A stretch of 6,862 nucleotides of DNA from CAZXCK01 sp964639225 (GCA_964639225.1 CAZXCK010000178.1:1-6862), one strand, 5' to 3'. Shown: positions 1 to 6,520, counted from the first letter of the stretch. Numbers and translations are program-made. Notes: generated by a model from the sequence alone, not told the origin.

Positions 1-589
1 CCTGCGGAATCTCTGAGAAAAACTGGCGGAATAGGAAGATCGCCATGCTGCTGGCCAAGTTGGGAATGATTAACCCCGGCCAGGTGTTGTTCCAGCCCAG
101 CTCATTAACCAGAATAAAGCGTGGGATGGCGATGAGATCAATCGGAACCACAAACGTAAGCAGCACAATCAGGACAAAGAGTATGTTTTTGCCGCGAAAG
201 TCGAAGCGCGCGAAGGCGAATCCGGCCATCGCCGAAAACGTTCCACCAATGATCACGCCCGTTGCGCCCAGAAAGAGTGTGTTCAGTATGGAGCGTCCGA
301 ACCCACGAGCGAATAACTGCTCATAAGCTTCGACCGTGAAATCCACTGGAAGCAGTGCCCGCCAGGTAAAGGGATAGGCATATTCAAAGACTTTGGAGTT
401 GGGTGTAAATGATGCGGCAAAGGCCCACATCAGCGGCAGAATGGCGATCACCGTCACGATTGCGAGCAATCCATAGACGGTAATGTAGTAGTACAGCTTA
501 TGTCGGTTGACCTGCGGCAAACGAGCTGGAGACGCACTGCTAACCTGAGAAATCTGCGCTTCATCCTGTAACTGCAATTGTTCCTGCAT
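1..589 (-). CDS. Sugar ABC transporter permease, MalG/UgpE type (3' end beyond the left edge)
   Basis: Inner-membrane subunit of a binding-protein-dependent (CUT1-type) importer, which would pair with the permease just upstream to form the channel. Reading the minus strand from the ATG at 587-589 gives 196 uninterrupted codons, and the frame is still open at base 1. The start is well supported: GGTGGAGG lies 9 nt before it. The visible protein has a hydrophilic N-terminus of about 30 residues, TM1 at about 33-55 (containing ITVYGLLAIVTVIAILP), then hydrophobic stretches at about 101-125, 135-155 and 173-190. The segments SILNTLFLGATGV, AGFAFARFDFRGK and LFRQFFSEIPQ are typical of the MalG/UgpE (COG0395) family. 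The cytoplasmic EAA loop that contacts the ATPase normally follows right after the last of these and would lie off the window. It starts 28 nt after the preceding permease stop, so the two are almost certainly one operon. The substrate cannot be told from the sequence. Confidence 0.93.
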   Translation of the reverse strand, partial: MQEQLQLQDEAQISQVSSASPARLPQVNRHKLYYYITVYGLLAIVTVIAILPLMWAFAASFTPNSKVFEYAYPFTWRALLPVDFTVEAYEQLFARGFGRSILNTLFLGATGVIIGGTFSAMAGFAFARFDFRGKNILFVLIVLLTFVVPIDLIAIPRFILVNELGWNNTWPGLIIPNLASSMAIFLFRQFFSEIPQ

Positions 590-598
590 CAGTTCAAT

Positions 599-606
599 CC
601 TCCACC
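599..606 (-). promoter_or_regulatory. Strong Shine-Dalgarno for the MalG-type permease
   Basis: The minus strand reads GGTGGAGG here, 9 nt before the ATG at 589. It sits in the short gap between the two permease genes and fixes the start of the truncated gene. Confidence 0.8.
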
Positions 607-617
607 TAGAGACTGGC

Positions 618-1481
618 TCAGGTCTTTGGCCGCAGCAGCGCGAACTGTACCGCGATGATGACAATGACCAGAATCAGCATGACGGTAATCATGGCTGACG
701 ATGTAGACAGGTCGCCATACACGAAACCTCGGCGGTAAGTCTCGTGCATAATCAGGTTAGTGGTCTGCTGTGGGCCGCCGCGTGTCAGCAGGAAGATCGG
801 CGCGAACATCGTGAAATTGGCGATTGTATCGGCCACCAGCACAAACGCAATCACCGGACGCAGCAGCGGCAGCTTGATCCGGGTGAAGATCGCCCAGGTA
901 CTGGCTCCATCGATCTTGGCGGCTTCTATCACCGAATGCGGAATGTTCTGCAGACCAGCCAGGAAGAACAACGTCCAGAACGGAATACCCTTCCAGGACA
1001 CAATGGCGATGATTGACCACAAAGCCTGATCGACTGAGAGCAGGAAGGGTTGGCGCGGTAAGCCCAGCGCAACCAGAATACCATTCACCAGGCCGGCATT
1101 CTGGTCCAGCATTAATCCCCAGACAATGGCCGTCACGTTGATCGAAACCGCCACTGGCAGCAGGAAAACGCTGCGAAACACAATCATGCCGGGCACATGC
1201 TGGTTGATGAGTACGGCCAGACCCAGCGCCAGCGCGACCTGAAGCGGGTTGACCACCAGATTGAAGGCCAACGTGACTTCCATCGACTTCCAGAAGCCGG
1301 AGAAGTTGAACAGGTCACGATAGTTCTCTAAACCCACAAAAATCTGTTCGCCCGAAAAAAACGACTGGGCAAAGACGCTCTCTCTGATCGTGGCAAAGGT
1401 GGGTATTAAATTGAAGATTACCAACAGAGACAGCGCCGGTAGCAGGAACAAATAGGGGACAAGGTTCTGTTTTGAAGCCAT
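618..1481 (-). CDS. Sugar ABC transporter permease, MalF/UgpA type
   Basis: 287-residue integral membrane subunit of a CUT1-type carbohydrate importer. It should form a heterodimer with the permease encoded next in the operon. TM1 is at about 8-30 (LVPYLFLLPALSLLVIF), and further hydrophobic segments lie at about 68-92, 100-122, 152-175, 208-232 and 263-283, giving six in total. The EAA loop, docking site for the ATPase, is clear at 186-207: EAAKIDGAS, then an LPLL ending. The motif LTRGGPQQTT at 232-241 is characteristic of this family (COG1175). The length is that of UgpA/LacF-like proteins, without the large periplasmic insertion of E. coli MalF. The ATG at 1479-1481 has only a weak purine-rich sequence (GAAGAG) upstream. 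The gene lies 166 nt after the binding-protein gene, with two inverted repeats between, and 28 nt before the second permease. The substrate is unknown; sugars, oligosaccharides or glycerol-3-phosphate are the usual ligands of the family. Confidence 0.95.
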   Translation of the reverse strand: MASKQNLVPYLFLLPALSLLVIFNLIPTFATIRESVFAQSFFSGEQIFVGLENYRDLFNFSGFWKSMEVTLAFNLVVNPLQVALALGLAVLINQHVPGMIVFRSVFLLPVAVSINVTAIVWGLMLDQNAGLVNGILVALGLPRQPFLLSVDQALWSIIAIVSWKGIPFWTLFFLAGLQNIPHSVIEAAKIDGASTWAIFTRIKLPLLRPVIAFVLVADTIANFTMFAPIFLLTRGGPQQTTNLIMHETYRRGFVYGDLSTSSAMITVMLILVIVIIAVQFALLRPKT

Positions 1482-1504
1482 AACAGAGTCTCTTCAGGAT
1501 AATA

Positions 1505-1564
1505 AACCAGACCAGATATTCTTCGCCCATTCGCACGTCACCTAGCACGAAGTGGGGTCTGGTT
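1505..1564 (-). repeat. Perfect 9-bp inverted repeat with inner 5-bp stem, upstream of the MalF-type permease
   Basis: The plus strand has AACCAGACC at 1505-1513 and its exact complement GGTCTGGTT at 1556-1564. Nested inside is a second pair, CTTCG at 1521-1525 and CGAAG at 1548-1552, so a two-stem RNA structure with an internal loop can form. On the transcribed minus strand the outer stem is followed by a T-rich stretch (TTTATTAT) and the permease start 23 nt later. It could be an attenuator, an RNA processing site or an operator; the sequence does not decide which. Confidence 0.5.
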
Positions 1565-1602
1565 AACGCGTAAAGTAACTGAAGGGTGCGCGGTAATCCA
1601 GC

Positions 1603-1633
1603 CGGGGGCAGTACGTGTAGGCGCCTGCCCCCG
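1603..1633 (-). terminator. GC-rich hairpin just after the binding-protein gene (partial terminator or mRNA-stabilising stem)
   Basis: A perfect 9-bp stem, CGGGGGCAG at 1603-1611 against CTGCCCCCG... read as complement at 1625-1633, encloses a 13-nt loop. It starts 14 nt after the stop codon of the binding-protein gene in the direction of transcription. No run of T follows it on the minus strand, so it is not a classic intrinsic terminator. In maltose-type operons a stem at this position protects the upstream mRNA and gives more binding protein than permease; the same role is inferred here. Confidence 0.55.
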
Positions 1634-1647
1634 AACAGATTTATGGA

Positions 1648-2940
1648 TTAGCGGCGGTACTTGCGCATCTCATTTTCGATGCGTTCCACTGCGGTATCCA
1701 GCGCGGTCTGTACGTCTGCGCCGTTCACAATATCCAGGAAAGCATCCTGGAGAATCTGCTCGTATTCCAGATAACCCACCGTCACCGGGCGCGGAACCGG
1801 ACCCTGTGTTGCTTCGTCAGCAGCCACGCGCATGAAGCCCATCGGCAGTTCGTCAAATTCCGGCTCGTCGGCAAACATCTGCAGGACCGAGAGCTGCGCC
1901 GGGAAGTCACCGCTGCCTTCGCGCCACCACAGTTCAGCGCCGCGTCCGGTCGTCAGCCAGCGGACAAAGGTCTTGGCTGCTTCCTGCTGGACGCTGTTAG
2001 GGTTAACACCCAGGTGCCAGCTTCCCGTCGGCGTGGCGACTTCGCCATCTTCGAAATAAGGATGGCGCGAGACGCTCCATTCAAAGTCGGTCACGCTGTC
2101 TGTAAAGCGCCGGATGTTCCAGGGACCAGCCACCATCATAGCGATTCTGCCGGTCTCGAAGATGTCTGGTGGCCAGAAATTGGCGTCGGCCTGAGGCGCG
2201 ACACCCAGCGCATTGTACATATCAGCATAGTAGGTGAAAGCCTGTACCCACTCCTCGGAGTTGATGATCCCGTCAACCGTCAGACCATCCTCGCCAATGG
2301 CTGGTGCGCCAAGTGAAGCGGGCAGTGGTTGAAGCTGGTAAATTCGAACAAACTGCTCCCAGGCGAAGCCCCAGACCTCAGGAACGCCATCACCGTCTTC
2401 GTCAACCGTGAGCGCCTGGGCGGCTTCTGCCACCTCTTCCCACGTCCAGCGCTCGTCCACTCCCGGCGGTTCGATACCAGCAGCCTCAAAAGCATCCAGG
2501 TTGATGTAGAGAACCTGAGTTGAGGTGCTGACCGGCGCGGACATCAACTGGCCGTTGACCAATCCGGCTTCATACGAAGACGGAACCCAGTCGGCGATAT
2601 CTTCTTCAGTGAACACATCGTCCAGCGGCAGCAGCCAGCCACGAGCGGCATAGCTGGCCGTCAGAGGCACATCGACTGAGTACACGTCCGGATCGGGGCC
2701 ACCCGCAGCCAGGCGCACCTGGATCTGCTGGAAAAGATCGTTGAATGCCAGTTCCTCCAGCTCGATGTCGATGTCGGGATGGTCCTGCTGGAATTCACTG
2801 ATGATGACGTCCCAATCCGCCTGGATGAAGGACAACGAGAGGATTTTGATGGTGGTGGTTTCCTGACCAAAGACAGGAACCGACATCACGATAACAAACA
2901 CAGCTAAAAGCAATATCCTGGCGAGATTCTTTACTGACAT
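1648..2940 (-). CDS. Extracellular solute-binding protein of a sugar ABC importer (family 1, UgpB/MalE-like)
   Basis: 430-residue secreted protein that captures the substrate outside the membrane and delivers it to the two permeases encoded downstream. Residues 1-25 form a signal peptide: basic n-region (K4, R8), hydrophobic core ILLLAVFVIVMSVPV, and a likely signal peptidase I site after VFG, before Q26. There is no lipobox cysteine; indeed the whole protein has no cysteine. The mature part shows family-1 binding-protein features: FQQDHPDIDIE at 50-60, a RWTWEEVAEAAQALT block at 164-178, GRIAMMVAGPWNIRRF at 264-279 and AAKTFVRWLTT at 321-331. An acidic D-E-D-G-D-G loop at 180-185 before EVWGFA resembles a calcium-binding loop. 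The start is fixed by AGGAGG 5 nt before the ATG. It is the first gene of the operon and is divergent from the regulator at 3130. The ligand cannot be inferred; the many aromatic residues fit a carbohydrate. Confidence 0.94.
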   Translation of the reverse strand: MSVKNLARILLLAVFVIVMSVPVFGQETTTIKILSLSFIQADWDVIISEFQQDHPDIDIELEELAFNDLFQQIQVRLAAGGPDPDVYSVDVPLTASYAARGWLLPLDDVFTEEDIADWVPSSYEAGLVNGQLMSAPVSTSTQVLYINLDAFEAAGIEPPGVDERWTWEEVAEAAQALTVDEDGDGVPEVWGFAWEQFVRIYQLQPLPASLGAPAIGEDGLTVDGIINSEEWVQAFTYYADMYNALGVAPQADANFWPPDIFETGRIAMMVAGPWNIRRFTDSVTDFEWSVSRHPYFEDGEVATPTGSWHLGVNPNSVQQEAAKTFVRWLTTGRGAELWWREGSGDFPAQLSVLQMFADEPEFDELPMGFMRVAADEATQGPVPRPVTVGYLEYEQILQDAFLDIVNGADVQTALDTAVERIENEMRKYRR

Positions 2941-2945
2941 ATTTG

Positions 2946-2951
2946 CCTCCT
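2946..2951 (-). promoter_or_regulatory. Consensus Shine-Dalgarno for the solute-binding protein
   Basis: A perfect AGGAGG on the minus strand lies 5 nt before the ATG at 2940. It is the strongest ribosome binding site in the window, fitting high expression of the binding protein. Confidence 0.85.
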
Positions 2952-3011
2952 AAATAAAGATCGTACATTTTGACGGTGTATCCACCAGATGGCGCAGATG
3001 TGTTCCTGGCC

Positions 3012-3053
3012 TTTACCAGCGATCCGATGTACCGATGGTAAAATGGTGGTACA
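3012..3053. promoter_or_regulatory. Two overlapping dyads in the divergent control region, candidate operators
   Basis: Dyad A pairs TTTACCA (3012-3018) with TGGTAAA (3036-3042). Dyad B pairs TGTACC (3028-3033) with GGTACA (3048-3053), 14 nt apart. They interlock between the binding-protein gene and the regulator gene. Dyad B would sit just downstream of the start site of the candidate minus-strand promoter, a usual position for a repressor site. Short dyads occur by chance, so this is a modest call. Confidence 0.3.
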
Positions 3054-3065
3054 CTCGCCACTATC

Positions 3066-3095
3066 ATTATCTAGCGGGTACTCTGCAATAGTAAA
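3066..3095 (-). promoter_or_regulatory. Candidate sigma-70-type promoter for the ABC transporter operon
   Basis: On the minus strand TTTACT (3090-3095; four of six matches to TTGACA) and GATAAT (3066-3071; five of six to TATAAT) are 18 nt apart. Transcription would start near 3059, leaving a leader of about 118 nt before the binding-protein ATG. This leader contains the two dyads. I saw no convincing counterpart for the regulator gene on the plus strand: a TTGACG at 2970-2975 has no suitable -10 box. Confidence 0.3.
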
Positions 3096-3112
3096 CAGAA
3101 AAAGTGCTGTAT

Positions 3113-3131
3113 CTGTGACATCCTGTGACAT
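3113..3131 (+). repeat. Tandem 9-bp direct repeat with 10-bp period at the regulator start
   Basis: CTGTGACAT occurs at 3113-3121 and again at 3123-3131, separated by one base. The period of 10 bp places both copies on the same face of the helix, as in many response-regulator binding sites. The second copy runs into the likely start codon at 3130-3132. It could be an autoregulatory site; chance duplication is possible. Confidence 0.4.
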
Positions 3132-4338
3132 GTTAAGAAAAGATGAATTTGTTGATATCCTGACAGGCAGCTACCGGAACCTGTATGATCTGGTGCGATT
3201 ACGCACAGATCCGTTGGGTCCTCTGATCTTCGCCGACCCGGCGCTGGGACAAAAAGAACGCGCCTGGAAACTGCATCGCCTGCTGCTGGACATGATCGAC
3301 GAGCTGAAGCCGGGGCCGCAGGCTCCGCCAGCATCCCGCGAGATGCGACGTTATCGTCTGATGCACCTGCGCTACGTGGAAGCCCTCGACCCGCAGACGG
3401 CTGCCAGTCAATTAGCGATCACCCGTCGTCACTTCTATCGTGAACATGGTGAAGCGCTTGAAGCCCTTGCTGACATACTCTGGGATCGGTATCTCGACGC
3501 CATGAACCGCGCCCCAGGCGACACCACGACGGCCACCAACGAACACACTCCGATGACCGGACGAGAAACCCAGCGACTGTCACCTGCACAGGAGATCACC
3601 AGCCTGCCAGTTACCATCAACAATGTGATCGATCTGGTGCAGCCACTGCTCTACCAGCGAGGCACGAACGTGGTGACAGAATTAACAGAAGAACTGCCCC
3701 CGGTGCTCGTGCATCGTGGGATACTGCGCCAGGTGCTGCTTGGTTTGTTTGGTTTCATCGCCGAGCATATGGGTCCAGGAACGATTACGGTCAGCATGCA
3801 TCACACACCAGATACCGTTCTAATCATCATAGACGTTGTCGGCCAGCTCGACGATCTGTATGATTTCGCCCGACCTCAACTGCACGAATTGAACGCAGTC
3901 GCTACCGTCAGCGGCATCATGGTTCTGCTAAACGAGAAGGCAGGTAAACTGCACGGGTTTTCTGTTCGGATCACGCCAGCGACGTCGAGGACGATCCTGG
4001 TTGTCGATGACAATGAAGATATGCTGCTGTTGTATCAAAGCTATTTGTCGCCGCACAATTACCATGTCATTGTTGCCAGCAATGCGGCGATGGCGCTGGA
4101 ATGTGCACAGGATACAGCAGTTGACTGTATACTGCTCGACCTGATGATGCCCGACCAGGACGGCTGGGATATGCTGCAGCGACTCAAGAACCAGGCGCAT
4201 ACGCAGCACATTCCCATCGTCATATGCAGCGTCCTGAAGCAGAAGAACCTGGCCCTGTCTCTGGGAGCAGCCGCGTTCATCGAGAAACCCATTACGGAAA
4301 CCTCTCTGCTGGCGACACTGGACCAACTGGGCTTATAA
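3130..4338 (+). CDS. HTH regulator with degenerate histidine-kinase ATPase domain and C-terminal receiver domain
   Basis: 402-residue cytoplasmic protein, probably a DNA-binding response regulator. Residues 1-120 are helical and include a helix-turn-helix at about 82-115 (DPQTAASQLAITRRHFYREH), resembling sigma region-4 type HTHs. Residues 130-155 are a polar linker. Residues 160-282 align with the ATPase domain of the kinase at 4351-6507: LPPVLVHRGILRQVLLGLF here against LPAVWVDITRVRQVLFNLI there. However, the N-box asparagines are replaced (GLFGFI), DTG has become DVVG, and there is no GLGL box, so ATP binding is unlikely. Residues 287-402 are an intact receiver: acidic pair D293/D294, phosphoacceptor D337 in LLDLMMP, S367 and K386 in EKP. 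The start at 3130 is chosen because the protein-like sequence begins there; it lacks an evident Shine-Dalgarno, so the N-terminus is uncertain (in-frame ATGs exist at 2989 and 3043, and a GTG at 3115). It is divergent from the transporter operon and convergent with the kinase gene, 12 nt apart, so it may be the kinase's partner and the transporter's regulator. Confidence 0.85.
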   Translation: MLRKDEFVDILTGSYRNLYDLVRLRTDPLGPLIFADPALGQKERAWKLHRLLLDMIDELKPGPQAPPASREMRRYRLMHLRYVEALDPQTAASQLAITRRHFYREHGEALEALADILWDRYLDAMNRAPGDTTTATNEHTPMTGRETQRLSPAQEITSLPVTINNVIDLVQPLLYQRGTNVVTELTEELPPVLVHRGILRQVLLGLFGFIAEHMGPGTITVSMHHTPDTVLIIIDVVGQLDDLYDFARPQLHELNAVATVSGIMVLLNEKAGKLHGFSVRITPATSRTILVVDDNEDMLLLYQSYLSPHNYHVIVASNAAMALECAQDTAVDCILLDLMMPDQDGWDMLQRLKNQAHTQHIPIVICSVLKQKNLALSLGAAAFIEKPITETSLLATLDQLGL

Positions 4339-4350
4339 CGCTGCCTGCGG

Positions 4351-6507
4351 TTATTGTGTGGTCACTTCCAGCATGGCCTGTACCAGATGAATCAGGTCAC
4401 CCGAGCGCCATCCGCCTGCATGTATAAGGCGTATCTGGCCCTGAACGTTGACCGTCGAATCCAGGTCATCGGTGGCGGAGATGACCACCACCGGGATATT
4501 CTGACCATCGGGGCGCTCACGAATGCGGTGCAGCACTTCTGACCCATGCAAATCTGGCAGTTCCAGGTCAAGGAAAATCAAATCGGGACGAACAACATCC
4601 AGCATGGTCAGACCCGTATAGCCATCGTGTGCCTCGGTGATCTGATAGCGACGCAGCGGCTGATCCAGCATACGTATCATCAATTGTACAAAATCCCGGT
4701 CATCGTCGATAATCAGCAGTTGATCGACATGCTCACCAAACTGGCGCAGCATGTCCCACAGATTTTGCCGGTTTATCGGCTTAATGAGATAACCATCGGC
4801 GGCTAGCTTACGTCGCAGTCTTTCCTCACCGGGCAGCGGACAGATCATGACAGTGGAATGCGCTACATCCCAATCGCCGACAATATTCTCCGTGGTTATA
4901 GCAGCGTGGAGCTGGTCGTAATTATCGTCAATCAGAATAATCTGTGGTCCAATCTTACGGGCAATCTCTCGTGCATGGTCAAAGTTCTGTGTAACCACAA
5001 CTCGGCAGTCATGCAGATAACGGGATAACATGCTGCCCGCAACCGAACTCGGCGTGACGATCAAAATGGTGCGTTCCCTTTTGTCCGGCGATGACCAGGC
5101 ACGTGGCTGACCCGCTGCCTGCAACTGTGTGTCGTCCAGCAAAGGCGCTTTGATTGGCAGGGCAAAGGTAAAAGTACTGCCTTGTCCTAACCGGCTCTCT
5201 GCCCAGATGCGTCCATGATGCAGCATGATAAACTGCCTGCTGATTGCTAATCCCAGACCTGCGCCCCCCTGTCTGCGCCGGAGATCGCTATCGATCTGAT
5301 GAAAAGGGTCGAAAATGCGGTCCAGTTCAGGCTCAGGGATGCCGATACCGGTGTCGGCGATAGAAACCACGATCTCGTGCTCGGCACAGTTCGCGCTGAC
5401 GGTTATCGAGCCGCTCTCAGTAAACCGAGTAGCGTTGTTGATAAGGTTAAACAGCACCTGCCTGACACGTGTGATGTCTACCCACACAGCCGGCAGTTCC
5501 GGCTCAATATCAATATTGAGCCGCAGACCTCTGGTTTCGACCAGACTGCGCGCCGTTTCGGCAGTGTTGCGCACCAGATAGCCGAGATCAACACGCTCTG
5601 GCATCAATGTCATCTGCGCTGTTTCGATGCGCGCCAGGTCGAGGACATCATTAACCAGATTTTGAAGATGGGTGGCATTCCGATGCACAACACCCAGGTC
5701 ACGAATGTATCGTGGTGGCAACGCCCGGCCATAATATTCTGGTGACTGGATCATCATCTCGGTGAAACCCACAATCAGATTCAACGGTGTGCGCAGTTCA
5801 TGACTGATGTTCTGCGCAAACTGCTGCTTCAGACGATGTCCCTCTTCAGCCTGCGATCGTGCCAGCGCCAGCAGATAATTACTGCGTGCCAGGCTGTATG
5901 AAGCCGTATCCAGTGTTTTCAGCACATGTTTCAGCTCCGCCTGACGCTGCCGGGCGACCTCAGCATTGTGGTGAGCCGTCTCAAAACTCTCCAGTGCCCA
6001 GTGCAGCGCAAGGTTCAAGTGGCGAGCAGCCAACGTTGCACTTACGGTAACCAGCAGCAGAATAATGACCGGAAGCAGCGGACTCATCGCCGACAACAGG
6101 TTGAACAGAACACAGAATACAATCGCCGTACCTGCGATTACAGCCAGGTCGGTGCGCTGCAAAAGCACAGTTGTAAAGACAATTGGCAAAATGAACAGGT
6201 AGACGAGGCTACTGTTCTCAAAAGCAGTCTGCAAAAAGATGACCGCGATCAGGCCGCTCCATATCAGGCAGCGTGATGAAACCTTGTATTGATAATCTCT
6301 GAGCAGATAGCTGGCCGTCAGCCCGGCGATCAGCAGCACACATCCCAGCCAGGCCGCCGCTGGGACGGTATTCCCAGGCGATGGCCAGGTCATCCAGATC
6401 AGCCAGAGATACGTCACGATGGCGCTAAAAGCCAGCAGTGCGTTCAGCGCCTCCAAACGTAGATGGATCAGATAGTCGTCATCGTGAATCTGCTGACGGG
6501 CAATCAT
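4351..6507 (-). CDS. Membrane hybrid sensor histidine kinase with two C-terminal receiver domains
   Basis: 718-residue integral membrane kinase that should autophosphorylate on histidine in response to a membrane or unknown signal. From the ATG at 6507: six hydrophobic segments at about 21-41, 48-69, 80-96, 101-116, 121-141 and 144-161, with short loops and no PAS, HAMP or large extracellular domain; a helical linker at 162-227; HisKA with the H-box NISHELRTPLN (H236); HATPase with N-box LINNATRF (N357, N358), DTGIGI (D385), an F-box FDPFHQ and GGAGLGLAIS at 414-423. All kinase motifs are intact. Receiver 1 (about 478-590) has D527 and K576 but no acidic pair after its first strand (ILIVTPSS). 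Receiver 2 (about 596-718) has acidic D601/D602 and D647 in FLDLELP, but no KP lysine; HAGGWRSGDLI stands there instead. The start at 6507 is preferred because AGGA lies 7 nt upstream; in-frame ATGs at 6540 and 6546 would add 11 or 13 residues but have no clear ribosome site. It converges on the regulator gene and is preceded by the CRISPR array. Confidence 0.93.
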   Translation of the reverse strand: MIARQQIHDDDYLIHLRLEALNALLAFSAIVTYLWLIWMTWPSPGNTVPAAAWLGCVLLIAGLTASYLLRDYQYKVSSRCLIWSGLIAVIFLQTAFENSSLVYLFILPIVFTTVLLQRTDLAVIAGTAIVFCVLFNLLSAMSPLLPVIILLLVTVSATLAARHLNLALHWALESFETAHHNAEVARQRQAELKHVLKTLDTASYSLARSNYLLALARSQAEEGHRLKQQFAQNISHELRTPLNLIVGFTEMMIQSPEYYGRALPPRYIRDLGVVHRNATHLQNLVNDVLDLARIETAQMTLMPERVDLGYLVRNTAETARSLVETRGLRLNIDIEPELPAVWVDITRVRQVLFNLINNATRFTESGSITVSANCAEHEIVVSIADTGIGIPEPELDRIFDPFHQIDSDLRRRQGGAGLGLAISRQFIMLHHGRIWAESRLGQGSTFTFALPIKAPLLDDTQLQAAGQPRAWSSPDKRERTILIVTPSSVAGSMLSRYLHDCRVVVTQNFDHAREIARKIGPQIILIDDNYDQLHAAITTENIVGDWDVAHSTVMICPLPGEERLRRKLAADGYLIKPINRQNLWDMLRQFGEHVDQLLIIDDDRDFVQLMIRMLDQPLRRYQITEAHDGYTGLTMLDVVRPDLIFLDLELPDLHGSEVLHRIRERPDGQNIPVVVISATDDLDSTVNVQGQIRLIHAGGWRSGDLIHLVQAMLEVTTQ

Positions 6508-6513
6508 GGGCTG

Positions 6514-6520
6514 TTCCTGG
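6514..6520 (-). promoter_or_regulatory. Shine-Dalgarno that decides the histidine kinase start
   Basis: The minus strand reads CCAGGAA here, with AGGA 7 nt before the ATG at 6507. The two in-frame ATGs further upstream (6546, 6540) have no comparable sequence, so this site favours the shorter protein. Confidence 0.6.

Noticed and set aside
45..326. 93-codon plus-strand frame at the left edge
   Set aside because: It is antisense to the truncated MalG-type permease, whose frame is uninterrupted from 589 to 1 and shows clear family motifs.
1315..1548. 77-codon minus-strand frame beginning in the gap before the MalF-type permease
   Set aside because: It overlaps the permease in another frame over most of its length and has no recognisable domain; its first part is the structured intergenic sequence.
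2989..3129. Extension of the regulator to an upstream ATG at 2989 (449 residues)
   Set aside because: The extra 47 residues overlap the divergent control region, have no protein-like pattern and no Shine-Dalgarno before the ATG; the helical domain begins at about 3130.
4337..4352. Imperfect hairpin (AACGC / GCGGTT) between the convergent stop codons, as a bidirectional terminator
   Set aside because: The stem is only about five pairs with a bulge and has no T-tract on either side; too weak to annotate.
5299..5745. 148-codon plus-strand frame antisense to the kinase
   Set aside because: It is the complement of the conserved HisKA/HATPase coding region, and its sequence shows no family pattern of its own.
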